Shown one piece after another: positions 43,254-52,009 of a stretch of DNA of 64,000 nucleotides. Position 1 is the first letter of the stretch. The number at the start of each line of letters is the position of its first letter. The notes under the pieces are model-generated. The model did not search any database and was not told the DNA's origin. It saw only the letters and a list, made by a program, of their open reading frames with translations. This DNA comes from Oligoflexia bacterium (GTDB lineage: Bacteria > Bdellovibrionota > Bacteriovoracia > Bacteriovoracales > Bacteriovoracaceae): NCBI GenBank assembly GCA_015231955.1, contig JADGAN010000011.1, positions 62,001-126,000 of the forward strand, read 5' to 3'. Position numbers and translations under genes: made by a program.

Positions 43254-44234
43254 ATGTTTACACGGAACCAACTGACACTTTTCCTTTTATTACTCTGTGG
43301 CCACTTGCATTTTCATGCTGTTGCAAAGGCCGAAGATGAAAGACCGCTTTTTAGCTTTGGACTTTTAACTGATATTCAAGTACCCAGTCCAGAAAAAATC
43401 GGTAACAGTGCTTACGAAAAATATTTGAACAAACTAAAAATTGCCGTAGAGGCCTTTAACGCCTCCAATGTTGAGTTTGTGATTCAATTAGGGGATCTGG
43501 TTAATGAAGATATCCATAACCTAGATATAGTTTTAAACGAGTGGAATAAACTTAACAAACCCAACTTTCATGTGCTAGGCAATCACGATTTTTGTGTTGA
43601 AGATCAAGAAAAAACATTGATTGTCCCTAAGCTACAGATGCCTGGGAGGTACTACGATTTCTCCTCACAAGATGGCAGCTACCGCTTTTTGGTTTTAGAT
43701 GGTAATGACTTAAGCATCGGGGCCTATCCAAAGAACTCTCCAGAGCATGCAAAATCACAAGTGGCCTTTGAATATTACATGAAAGAGTTCTTGGACGGCA
43801 AAAGAAAATTTGTACCCAGAATTTATGAGGGAGGAATTGGTGAGACACAAATGAAATGGATCAAACATACACTCGACGATGCTCAAAATAAGGGGCAAAA
43901 AGTGATTCTATTTTGCCATCAGTTACTCTATCCCGTTGATGACCATAATCTTTGGAATGCAGATGATCTCAAACGTATTGTAGATCAATATGATAACATC
44001 GTCGCTTTTATGAATGGACATAAGCATACTGGGCTTCAGGCCAGTGATCAGCGTGGCGTAAATTATATCACCTTTAAATCAACACTTAATTCTAATACCG
44101 ATAGTCGCTTTTATATCATTGATGTTTATCCCGAACATTTTAAAATCAAAAAAGTGTCTGAGAAAGTTATGGACTACAGACAGTACCAGCAACATGCTCA
44201 AGAGCAACAGCAAGCTACACTACTAGAGGAGTAA
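43254..44234 (+). CDS. exported calcineurin-like metallophosphoesterase
   Basis: A 326-residue protein with a signal peptide (cleavage near AVAKAE). It has all metal-binding blocks of calcineurin-like phosphoesterases: GLLTDIQ, QLGDLVNED, VLGNHDF, LFCHQ and NGHKH. The DIQ variant of the usual DxH is typical of Mn-dependent ADP-ribose/CDP-alcohol diphosphatases, so a nucleotide-diphosphate substrate is likely. The C terminus is Gln-rich. CTGGAGG is its ribosome site. It probably works in the periplasm, perhaps in phosphate or nucleotide salvage. Confidence 0.85.
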   Translation: MFTRNQLTLFLLLLCGHLHFHAVAKAEDERPLFSFGLLTDIQVPSPEKIGNSAYEKYLNKLKIAVEAFNASNVEFVIQLGDLVNEDIHNLDIVLNEWNKLNKPNFHVLGNHDFCVEDQEKTLIVPKLQMPGRYYDFSSQDGSYRFLVLDGNDLSIGAYPKNSPEHAKSQVAFEYYMKEFLDGKRKFVPRIYEGGIGETQMKWIKHTLDDAQNKGQKVILFCHQLLYPVDDHNLWNADDLKRIVDQYDNIVAFMNGHKHTGLQASDQRGVNYITFKSTLNSNTDSRFYIIDVYPEHFKIKKVSEKVMDYRQYQQHAQEQQQATLLEE

Positions 44235-44264
44235 TGAGAGGAGCAATGGCCAAATGAAGAAGAT

Positions 44265-45278
44265 TTAAAGCAGTAACTCCGCCACCGCCACCGTCCGCAC
44301 GATAACCTCACTCATTCTTCCAGTTAAGATTACTGCCGCGGAGTGATTGTGCCCACCTCCACCTAACGTTTTCGCGATCTCACTCACATCGACACTACCA
44401 TTAGAACGAAAGCTCACCTTCACTTGTCCCGCTTTTGCCGACTCTCGAAACATCATCACCACCTTTACACGATCAACGTTCAAAAGGTGATTGATAAAAG
44501 GATTGGTGTCCTCCTCGCTGACACGAAAACGCTTAAGTAAGCGCCGAGGAATAGAGATCCAAGCAATGGTGTGATCGCCATTTACCTGCGCCTCCCGCAA
44601 CACCTCTCCTAAGATTTGTAAATGCGAGATCGCCTTGGCACCATAGAGATGCGAGTAGACTTCACTAGGATTAATCTTTTTATCTTCAAGCAGCGTTGCC
44701 ACCAAGTGGTGTGTGGCCGCACTTACGGTGGGGTAACGAAAACTAGAGGTATCCACCACAATAGCAGTGTAGAGAGCACGCGCAATCTCAGGTGAAAATG
44801 GCACCCCCATCAAAGAGATCAGTCTCCCCACCAGCTCACCAGTAGCGGCGGCCTCGCTATCGATACAGTGAATCGCCCGACTATAACGAGAGCAGGGATG
44901 GTGGTCGATAAAAATAAAACGTTCACTCTTTTGCAAAAGCATTTGCATATTACTACCAATGCGTTCAGGAGTATGCGTATCCATCACAATCATTAGATCG
45001 ATCTTAGGTAGTTTCGCTTTACGATTTTTCTGTTTTAAAAACTCTTCAGAACTTAGAAAAAGTTTATTAGGAAGGAAGCGGCCCCAACGCCGCCCCATCT
45101 CTGCCTCATTTACACAAGTCACCTCTTTCCCTAAAGACAACAGCGCATGCGCTAGCGCTAGTTGGCTACCAACTCCATCCGCATCGGGATTGATATGGGT
45201 GGTGATCACTACTCGTTTTGCCGCCAAAATCAGCTTTACAAAACCTTTAAGCGCTAAATGACTTAACTGCTCACCCAT
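44265..45278 (-). CDS. DHH-family phosphoesterase, NrnA-like
   Basis: The 337-residue cytoplasmic protein has the DHH motifs THINPDADGVGS, MDTHTPERIG and IDHHP followed by the DHHA1 signature GGGGHNHSAA. It matches bifunctional oligoribonuclease / 3'-phosphoadenosine-5'-phosphate phosphatase (NrnA), which finishes RNA decay and clears PAP. The length is usual for the family (about 310-340). It converges with the metallophosphoesterase gene (30-base gap) and diverges from the ABC exporter operon. Confidence 0.88.
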   Translation of the reverse strand: MGEQLSHLALKGFVKLILAAKRVVITTHINPDADGVGSQLALAHALLSLGKEVTCVNEAEMGRRWGRFLPNKLFLSSEEFLKQKNRKAKLPKIDLMIVMDTHTPERIGSNMQMLLQKSERFIFIDHHPCSRYSRAIHCIDSEAAATGELVGRLISLMGVPFSPEIARALYTAIVVDTSSFRYPTVSAATHHLVATLLEDKKINPSEVYSHLYGAKAISHLQILGEVLREAQVNGDHTIAWISIPRRLLKRFRVSEEDTNPFINHLLNVDRVKVVMMFRESAKAGQVKVSFRSNGSVDVSEIAKTLGGGGHNHSAAVILTGRMSEVIVRTVAVAELLL

Positions 45279-45436
45279 ACTTTTTCAAACCTCCACTTTT
45301 TAGGCCTTCTCCACTCTCTTCACTTACATGAAAGATTATCGGCAAAAAATAATTTCTCTTCTTTATTTCATCATCGTAAAATGAGATAAATGTAAAATGA
45401 CACGTTTAACCGATACGCTTACTCGGATTTTTTCCT

Positions 45437-46366
45437 ATGCAAGAGTTACAAACTGCGATTACCACTGAAAACCTCTGCAAAGAGTATTATGGAAGAGCAG
45501 CACTTTCCGAATTAAACTTAAAAATCTTAAGCGGAGAAATCCATGCACTTCTTGGCCATAATGGTGCAGGCAAGTCCACTACCATGAAGATTTTGGCCGG
45601 GCTCATGCCCCAAACCTCAGGCAACAGCACCATTTTAGGCCGCATTGGATACCTTCCAGAACAACCACCGCTCTATCTTGATATGCGTGTACGCGACTTT
45701 TTGCGTTTTGTAGGAAAAATCCATAACGTTCCTACGGCCACTCTTCGCTCTAAAATCGAGGAGGTGGTTGCCACACTCTCCTTGGACAAATTTTGTGATC
45801 GCTTAATTGGCAACCTCTCCAAAGGGCAGCGGCAACGCATTGGAGTGGCGATGGTGCTGCTTTACGATCCACAAATCTACATTCTTGATGAACCCACCAT
45901 TGGCCTCGATCCCGCCTCTTTGGTAGAACTTCGTCAAGTGATCAAGCAACTACAACAAAAGCAAAAGACGGTACTCATCTCCACTCATCAACTCTCTGAG
46001 GTGAACCACCTGTGCGACTCACTAACCATCTTACAACAGGGACGAGCGCTCTATTCAGGAGCGATGCAATCGCTGCAAGAGATGTTTAAATTTAATGCTC
46101 CCATCATGCAGCTCACCCTTCGAGAGTATCGTCCAGAGGTACAAAAACAGCTACTCGATAACTTTAAAGAGATCAAAAAAATCTCTTACCATAAAAATGG
46201 AGAGCACACAGAGATTCGTGTGGTCACAAATATTGACCGCCCCAATTTACAAGACGAAATTATGGGCACACTGATGCATTACAATTGTGGTATCCTCTCC
46301 TTTACGCAGGAAAGCTTTACCCTAGAGGATATCTATTTAAAAATGACGAAACAAAATCATCTCTAA
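45437..46366 (+). CDS. ABC exporter ATPase, GldA-like
   Basis: The 309-residue ATPase of an ABC-2 exporter. Walker A (GHNGAGKST, 40-48), a Q-loop region, signature LSKGQRQRIG, Walker B YILDEPTIGLDP and the switch His STHQLSE are intact; the C-terminal 90 residues match the extension of GldA-type ATPases. With the next three genes it forms a Gld-like system, which in Bacteroidetes is needed for gliding; in other phyla the role is open. No strong ribosome site is seen before the ATG. Confidence 0.85.
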   Translation: MQELQTAITTENLCKEYYGRAALSELNLKILSGEIHALLGHNGAGKSTTMKILAGLMPQTSGNSTILGRIGYLPEQPPLYLDMRVRDFLRFVGKIHNVPTATLRSKIEEVVATLSLDKFCDRLIGNLSKGQRQRIGVAMVLLYDPQIYILDEPTIGLDPASLVELRQVIKQLQQKQKTVLISTHQLSEVNHLCDSLTILQQGRALYSGAMQSLQEMFKFNAPIMQLTLREYRPEVQKQLLDNFKEIKKISYHKNGEHTEIRVVTNIDRPNLQDEIMGTLMHYNCGILSFTQESFTLEDIYLKMTKQNHL

Positions 46367-46390
46367 TAAATAGGAAATAGGAAACGGCCC

Positions 46391-47143
46391 ATGTCCATCT
46401 CAAAAATCGGAACACGCACCTACACCCTTTGCATGCGAGAGCTGCTAAGCTACTTCTCCTCTCCTCTTGCCTACATTTTAACGGCGCTATTTATATTTTT
46501 ACTGGGATGGAACTTCTTTAACTCCCTGGTACTCACCAAAGATAATCCCAATATTGAACTCACGGAGTCTCTGATCACTCCTATTTTTGTCAACATCAAT
46601 TTTCTCTTTTTAATCGTGGCCCCACTACTCACCATGCGCTCCTTTGCCGAAGAAAAAAAAGAAAAAACGCTTGATCTCCTCTTTACCTCTTGCTTAAGCG
46701 ACATGGAAATTTTACTAGGGAAATTTCTCTCTGTACTTGGCGTCTCCCTCTTTATGATCTCCCTCTCTTTCATCTTTCCCTTCATGCTCTTTCTCTCCGG
46801 GTACAGCGATTGGAGCATCCTACTCACCTCTTATGCAGGCACCATCTTAAATATTAGTAGTTATCTTATGATCGGCCTCTTCCTCGGCTCACTCACGCAA
46901 AATCAAATCTTAAGCGCCTTGCTCACTTTCTGCGTACTCATCTTTTTGTTACTACTAGCACACTCCGTGAACTTCATCACCAATCCTTATCTGGCCAATT
47001 GGATCTCCTTTATTAGCATTGCCAATCACTTCCAAAGCTTCTCCATTGGCGTGGTCAACACCTCCGATATCTTATACTATCTTTGCACTATTTTATTTTT
47101 TGCTTTTCTCACCCATCGTTCACTAGGGGCCCGCAAATGGTAA
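46391..47143 (+). CDS. ABC-2 exporter permease, GldF-like
   Basis: A 250-residue membrane protein with six predicted helices. RELLSYFSSPLAYILTALFIF and LTMRSFAEEKKEKTLDLLFT are highly typical of GldF-type permeases of the ABC-2 family. It partners the preceding ATPase and the GldG-like protein, whose ATG lies within its end. Confidence 0.88.
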   Translation: MSISKIGTRTYTLCMRELLSYFSSPLAYILTALFIFLLGWNFFNSLVLTKDNPNIELTESLITPIFVNINFLFLIVAPLLTMRSFAEEKKEKTLDLLFTSCLSDMEILLGKFLSVLGVSLFMISLSFIFPFMLFLSGYSDWSILLTSYAGTILNISSYLMIGLFLGSLTQNQILSALLTFCVLIFLLLLAHSVNFITNPYLANWISFISIANHFQSFSIGVVNTSDILYYLCTILFFAFLTHRSLGARKW

Positions 47144-48768
47144 TCCATCGCCTAAGAAAAATCGACACACTGCCTATCTTTCGCTATACGATCTACCTGG
47201 TCACCGTGATTCTCTTTCTCTGCAATTGTGTGACCTGGATCGTAGTTCCAGAGTTTTTCCTCTTTAATCTCATTCTCATACTGCTGATTTTTCTCCTGGT
47301 TGCTGTCATCATCTTTATTCACAGGGTAAAATTAAATATCTACGCTAAAAGCTCACACTTTAAAAATCTTTCGCAAAATACACTCTCCGCCATCCTGCTC
47401 TTTCTCATTTTAGCGCTGATCAATTTTCTAGGTTATCGTTTCGCCAAACAATTCTACTTTGGTTCAGAGGAGAAAAGCAAACTCTCCTCGCAAACCCTAA
47501 AAATCCTCGAGGAAAATAAGAGTGCCCTTAACTTTAAAATCTTCGTTCGTAGGAACGATCAAACCCATATCCGCTACCTCTTTGAGCTCTACCGTATTCA
47601 TGGCCATGGACTCATCACCTACGAGTTTATCGATCCCGATTTAGCACCAACCACTTTACAAAAGTATGATATAAGCGATTACGGCACCATCATTTTGGAA
47701 GCTACCGAGAGTAATACTAATATTAATACTAATAAGCGCAAAATCTCCATTCACGACATAAGCGAAAACAGTTTAACCAAAGGACTCCTGCGCTTCTTCA
47801 AACAAAAAAATAGCATCATCTATTATACGATCGGACACGAGGAGCGCGACTTTCTTGTAGAGAACACCGATGGTTACTCCTATTTAAAATCACTCATCGA
47901 ACGCGAACTCATCGAACTTAGACCACTATCACTCACTAGTACTAAAGATGTTCCCGAGGATGCAAGTGCCCTCATTATCTTTGGACCAAAGCTTGCCTTC
48001 TTTCCCGAAGAGATTGAAAATCTCGATCGCTATTTACGAGGAGGTGGAAGTGTACTTTTGGCCCTCGATCCCAACTTTAAAGCGTGGAAACACCACGATT
48101 TAGTAGCGCTCTTCGAGGAGTGGGGCATCCTCTATAAAAATTATCTGGCCATCGATCTCGCCTCCCACATCGATGGCTCTCAAGGAACAGTTCCTCTGGC
48201 CAAAGTCTACTCTGAAATGCATCCCATCACCGCAAAGTTTCAAGGGCAAAGCTTTTTTCCCGTAAGTGGCATCTTTAAAATCGATTCGCGACCAGAGACC
48301 ATCCAACGCCTCGAGATCACCCCACTTATTTTTACCAGTGATCGCCCCTATAGCTTTGCAGAGAGTAGTTTAGCAGAGATCTTAGCGCTTAAACCAAACT
48401 ACAACACCATCGAAGATGAGGGAGGCCCCTTAAATCTGGCCATGGCGATGCAAGTACGCGACTGGGGCAACCAAGAAAAAGGTGATGCGCCTCCACTCAA
48501 AACCAAAATTGTCGCCTTTGCCTGCTCCACCTTTGCTTCCAACGCCTATAGCAACTTTCGCGCCAACTACAACATCATCTTAAATGCCCTCTCCTGGCTT
48601 ACCGACGATGGACAGAGTATCGCCAGCGACCGCCCCGAGCTTAAAAACCGCCCGATCTTTTTAAGTTCACAACAGCTAGGAATCATCTTTTACTTTTCAC
48701 TGATCATCGCACCCCTTGCGCTGATCTTGATTGCCCTCTACTTTTTTAGAAGGAGGAAAAAGTCGTGA
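47137..48768 (+). CDS. GldG-like auxiliary component of the ABC exporter
   Basis: The ATG at 47137, overlapping the permease stop, gives 544 residues; an earlier frame would start within the permease. Two N-terminal helices and one C-terminal helix flank a large periplasmic domain of the ABC-type uncharacterised transport (GldG) family, with KIFVRRNDQTHIRYLFELY, FIDPDLAP and YYTIGHEERDF. Bases 47710-47733 hold an Asn-Thr hexamer repeat. It may bind the exported substrate. Confidence 0.85.
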   Translation: MVIHRLRKIDTLPIFRYTIYLVTVILFLCNCVTWIVVPEFFLFNLILILLIFLLVAVIIFIHRVKLNIYAKSSHFKNLSQNTLSAILLFLILALINFLGYRFAKQFYFGSEEKSKLSSQTLKILEENKSALNFKIFVRRNDQTHIRYLFELYRIHGHGLITYEFIDPDLAPTTLQKYDISDYGTIILEATESNTNINTNKRKISIHDISENSLTKGLLRFFKQKNSIIYYTIGHEERDFLVENTDGYSYLKSLIERELIELRPLSLTSTKDVPEDASALIIFGPKLAFFPEEIENLDRYLRGGGSVLLALDPNFKAWKHHDLVALFEEWGILYKNYLAIDLASHIDGSQGTVPLAKVYSEMHPITAKFQGQSFFPVSGIFKIDSRPETIQRLEITPLIFTSDRPYSFAESSLAEILALKPNYNTIEDEGGPLNLAMAMQVRDWGNQEKGDAPPLKTKIVAFACSTFASNAYSNFRANYNIILNALSWLTDDGQSIASDRPELKNRPIFLSSQQLGIIFYFSLIIAPLALILIALYFFRRRKKS

Positions 48769-49424
48769 CCGCATCAAAACGCTCTATTCCACTCTACCTT
48801 ATTCTTTTTGGAATCCTGGTGCTACTGCTCTTGCTATGCTACTACCTGATCGAAGTGAAAGAGCTGGGAAAAAAGAGCTTTAACGAAGAGAAATTAAAAC
48901 TTATCTCTAAAGAAGCGCATCACGATACCAGCGACATTGTGGCCATCGAGTGGAATAACCATCTCATCAAACGTGATCCCAATAACCATGCCGCTCCTTT
49001 CATCAATGCCACCTCCAGAAAAAACAAACACCCTATTCCAGAAAAGGCAGTAAAAGAGCTCTTTGACCGCTTGGGAGCACTCGAGGTGGTTCGCGTCTTT
49101 AGCACTAAAGAGATCAAAAACATTGAAAGTAGTGCCAGCGACTTTTTTCCTTCCAGTAGTAATAACTACTTTGCTCTCCACTTTAAAGATGAGGTGGTAC
49201 GTGTGCACATGGGAAAACGCCTCGACTACGACGATAGTTTCTACTTAAAGATCACTCGCAAAATTCACCAAGAGGCCAGCTCCGAAAGTTTCTTTGTGAT
49301 TGCAAGAGATACCACCTCCTACACTGGCGCTTACAGCAGTAAAGATGAATTGCAAAATCAAAACTACCGTTGGTGGCAAAACTGGCAACAAAAATCTCCC
49401 AGTGAACTCGTTATACAACAATAA
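48765..49424 (+). CDS. DUF4340-like membrane-anchored protein
   Basis: A 219-residue protein with one N-terminal helix (LYLILFGILVLLLLLCYYL) and a periplasmic domain like DUF4340, which commonly follows GldG-type genes. The start is GTG at 48765, overlapping the previous stop (GTGA). It probably completes the ABC exporter as an accessory subunit. Confidence 0.7.
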   Translation: MTASKRSIPLYLILFGILVLLLLLCYYLIEVKELGKKSFNEEKLKLISKEAHHDTSDIVAIEWNNHLIKRDPNNHAAPFINATSRKNKHPIPEKAVKELFDRLGALEVVRVFSTKEIKNIESSASDFFPSSSNNYFALHFKDEVVRVHMGKRLDYDDSFYLKITRKIHQEASSESFFVIARDTTSYTGAYSSKDELQNQNYRWWQNWQQKSPSELVIQQ

Positions 49425-49452
49425 ATCAAAATCAAAACCAAAATCAAAAAGA
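49423..49452. repeat. period-6 AAATCA repeat in the leader of the next gene
   Basis: Three AAATCA and one AAACCA units plus a variant AAAAGA run directly after the preceding stop and into the ribosome site (GAGAGGA) of the gene at 49468. Slippage here would change leader length and spacing. Confidence 0.85.
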
Positions 49453-49467
49453 GAGGATACACCCAGC

Positions 49468-50118
49468 ATGAACACCAACATCTTTCAATCCTATCTCTAC
49501 CTCGCCTTGACTCCACTCTCCTCTCACCAAGAGTTACGCCAAAAAAATATTGAAGTAGAAAAACCAAACTTTACCACCTCATCACTGCTGGAGTTTATCT
49601 TCATTGCTTGGTTTTTTCTTTTCCTCTATGAATTTGTCGATCTCTACCTGCTTTCACTCAAAACCCTTAGTGCGCAAGAGAAGAGCGCCATTATCTTTGG
49701 CAAAACTATTTTTCTCATCGTCTTCCCACTCTATGCCTTGTTTGCCGCCTACCTCTTCTCTAAATTTCTCTATTTCATCGGCAGCTACGCCTTTCATCGC
49801 AAAGAGGGGATGCAAAGCGAAGAGTTTTTACACTATGAAGATACACGCCTAAAGCAAGGGGTGGATCAAGTGACCTCCTCCCTCTTTTGCGCCTACCTCT
49901 TTCTTCCTATCCCAGTAATTGGTGTGCTCCTCCATCAGCTGGCCCTGCTCTACTATCTTTTGATCGGTCTAAAAAAGAATCTACAATTCTCTAAAACAGA
50001 AATTGCAAGCGTAGTCCTTATTCCCCTTTTCATTTTCCTCACTTTTATTGTAGTAATATCCTCCATCACCCTTTTTTCTTTTATCACGCTTCAAAAAATT
50101 AACGGAGGTAGTCTCTAG
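49468..50118 (+). CDS. multispanning membrane protein, unknown
   Basis: The ATG at 49468 with GAGAGGA upstream gives 216 residues; a frame from 49300 runs through the preceding gene and the repeat. Four to five hydrophobic helices are visible (LLEFIFIAWFFLFLYEFVDL, IFLIVFPLYALFAAYLF, LFCAYLFLPIPVIGVLL, VLIPLFIFLTFIVVISS). The layout is Yip1-like but I cannot assign it. It lies in the exporter operon and holds the GGAGGT ribosome site of the next gene in its own 3' end. Confidence 0.6.
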   Translation: MNTNIFQSYLYLALTPLSSHQELRQKNIEVEKPNFTTSSLLEFIFIAWFFLFLYEFVDLYLLSLKTLSAQEKSAIIFGKTIFLIVFPLYALFAAYLFSKFLYFIGSYAFHRKEGMQSEEFLHYEDTRLKQGVDQVTSSLFCAYLFLPIPVIGVLLHQLALLYYLLIGLKKNLQFSKTEIASVVLIPLFIFLTFIVVISSITLFSFITLQKINGGSL

Positions 50119-50120
50119 TC

Positions 50121-51401
50121 ATGCGGATCTTCAACGTTAAAATCTCGCTCACCACTTGGATTTTTATTGGCCTCTTTGCAGGATTACTCTTTGGGTATTT
50201 CGCACCACCTGAGTGGGCAATGGCACTTAAACCTATAGGCAAACTCTTCATCCGCTTGATCAAAATGATCGTAGCCCCCTTGGTCTTTGCCTCGCTCGTC
50301 GTAGGGCTTGCAGGTGCAGGTAAGGGACACGTCGGCCGCCTCCTCTTAAAATCGCTCCTCTGGTTTTGGCTTGCCACCAGCGTGGCACTAGTCATTGGTC
50401 TTGCCGCTGCCAACATCGTAAAACCGGGCATCGGTGCCTCCAATGGCAAGAGTACCCAGGGCATTACCGCCACCATTACTACGGCCGCAGCACCGACCCC
50501 TGAACAGAAAAAACCCATTTATGAACAGGTGGTTCCCGATAGCATCTTCCGTGCACTCAGCGAAAACTCCATTTTGCAAATCGTTTTCTTTGCTATGCTC
50601 TTTGGAATGGCCCTCGCCAGCATGCGTGAGGAGGAGGCACGCCCAGTGGTCACCTTCTTAAATACCGTCATGGAGGCGATGTTCAAAGTCACCAACTACG
50701 TCATGGTCTTTGCCCCTATCGGTGTGGGAGCAGCAATGGCAAGCGCGATCGGCCACCATGGCATTGGCGTCTTAGTAAACCTTGGCAAACTAGTGCTCTC
50801 CCTCTATGGAGCGCTCATTATCTGCGCTATCCTGCTCATCGTGGCCGCCAAAATCATCTTTAAAATTCACCTCACCATCTTTTTAAAAGAGTTAAAAGAT
50901 GCCCTCATTCTCGCCTTTTCCACCACCTCCTCGGAGTCGGCGCTACCGCTTGCAATGAAATCGATGGTACGCTTAGGTGTGCCTGCACCCATCGTAGGCT
51001 TTGTTATCCCCGCCGGCTACAGCTTTAACCTTGTAGGTACTACACTCTACCTTTCGCTCGCTTCACTCTTTATTGCTCAGGCCGCAGGCATTCACCTCTC
51101 CGCTTCCCAACAGCTAAGCATGATGCTAATGTTGATTATCACCTCCAAAGGTGTTGCTGCTGTTCCTCGAGCAAGTTTGGTCGTACTCTCTGCCACCTGT
51201 ACTGAATTTGGTCTACCCATCGAGTGGGTGGCGACCATTCTCGGTGTCGATGAGGTGATGGATATGGCAAGAACCACCATCAACGTCTTTGGCAATTGCC
51301 TTGCTTCTGCAGTCATTGCCAAGTGGGAAGGCGTCCTTCCCGACGATGCACCAATCATTACGGGGATACTACCCCCGGAAGATATCAACAAGGAGTTCTA
51401 A
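50121..51401 (+). CDS. dicarboxylate/amino acid:cation symporter (DAACS)
   Basis: A 426-residue secondary transporter of the GltP/DctA family that takes up glutamate, aspartate or C4-dicarboxylates with protons or sodium. Typical segments are present: FIRLIKMIVAPLVFASLVVG, LAFSTTSSESALPLAMKSM (the serine-rich re-entrant hairpin), VIPAGYSFNLVGTTLYLSLA and FGNCLASAVIAKW. Eight or so helices plus two hairpins fit. It has GGAGGT before the ATG and starts two bases after the previous gene. Confidence 0.92.
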   Translation: MRIFNVKISLTTWIFIGLFAGLLFGYFAPPEWAMALKPIGKLFIRLIKMIVAPLVFASLVVGLAGAGKGHVGRLLLKSLLWFWLATSVALVIGLAAANIVKPGIGASNGKSTQGITATITTAAAPTPEQKKPIYEQVVPDSIFRALSENSILQIVFFAMLFGMALASMREEEARPVVTFLNTVMEAMFKVTNYVMVFAPIGVGAAMASAIGHHGIGVLVNLGKLVLSLYGALIICAILLIVAAKIIFKIHLTIFLKELKDALILAFSTTSSESALPLAMKSMVRLGVPAPIVGFVIPAGYSFNLVGTTLYLSLASLFIAQAAGIHLSASQQLSMMLMLIITSKGVAAVPRASLVVLSATCTEFGLPIEWVATILGVDEVMDMARTTINVFGNCLASAVIAKWEGVLPDDAPIITGILPPEDINKEF

Positions 51402-51403
51402 TC

Positions 51404-51910
51404 ATGAAAAGTCTTCCTTTTGTTACCCTTACCCTACTGCTCTTTTCTTCTTTTATTATGGCCGCTGCTGATAGCAATCGCGATAGCGATAGCAACTTTA
51501 GCAAGGCCCCCATCTATGGCAAAGAGTGGAGTCGCTATACTACACTCATCGACCAAGTAAAAACCCACGGTAACGACTCCTACGACCGCTACCAAAAGAT
51601 CAAGCGCCGCCTCGAAGAGGTGATCAAAAGTGGCAACACCACCATTTACAAACCCAAACTCCCTGAAAAAAAATTACTCGCCTATATCTACAATGATGAG
51701 ATCGAACGCCTAAACGAGATTATCACCAAGTCTGAAAAATCCAAAGAGAGTCAAGAAGATATCACTCGCTATCAAGTCATTCGTGGGATTGTTTACGAAC
51801 TGATCGAGCAAGAGATTGCGGCCCGTAAAACCAATACAGACAACAGTGCAAGCAAAACCCACAAAGGCAAATCCCCGAGCAAAATTATCGAGCAATCCTC
51901 CGACAAATAA
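51404..51910 (+). CDS. small exported helical protein
   Basis: The ATG at 51404, right after the symporter stop, has AAGGAG seven bases upstream and gives 168 residues; a longer frame from 51296 overlaps the symporter. A signal peptide (LTLLLFSSFIMAAAD) precedes a Ser-Asp/Asn repeat (DSNRDSDSN, encoded by a GATAGC hexamer) and a charged helical body. Not recognised. A hairpin follows, so it ends the exporter transcript. Confidence 0.6.
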   Translation: MKSLPFVTLTLLLFSSFIMAAADSNRDSDSNFSKAPIYGKEWSRYTTLIDQVKTHGNDSYDRYQKIKRRLEEVIKSGNTTIYKPKLPEKKLLAYIYNDEIERLNEIITKSEKSKESQEDITRYQVIRGIVYELIEQEIAARKTNTDNSASKTHKGKSPSKIIEQSSDK

Positions 51911-51914
51911 ACGG

Positions 51915-51933
51915 AAAAGGAGTCCCTCCTTTT
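51915..51933 (+). terminator. probable terminator after the exporter operon
   Basis: AAAAGGA (51915-51921) pairs perfectly with TCCTTTT (51927-51933) around a five-base loop, five bases after the last stop. The 3' arm ends in four T, so it may act as an intrinsic terminator, although no long T run follows. Confidence 0.45.
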
Positions 51934-52009
51934 AAAAAAAACTAAGCCGTGTCATCCTACTCTTAAATGTAAACATAAACTATGAACCATGAACCATGGA
52001 AGTTTACCT

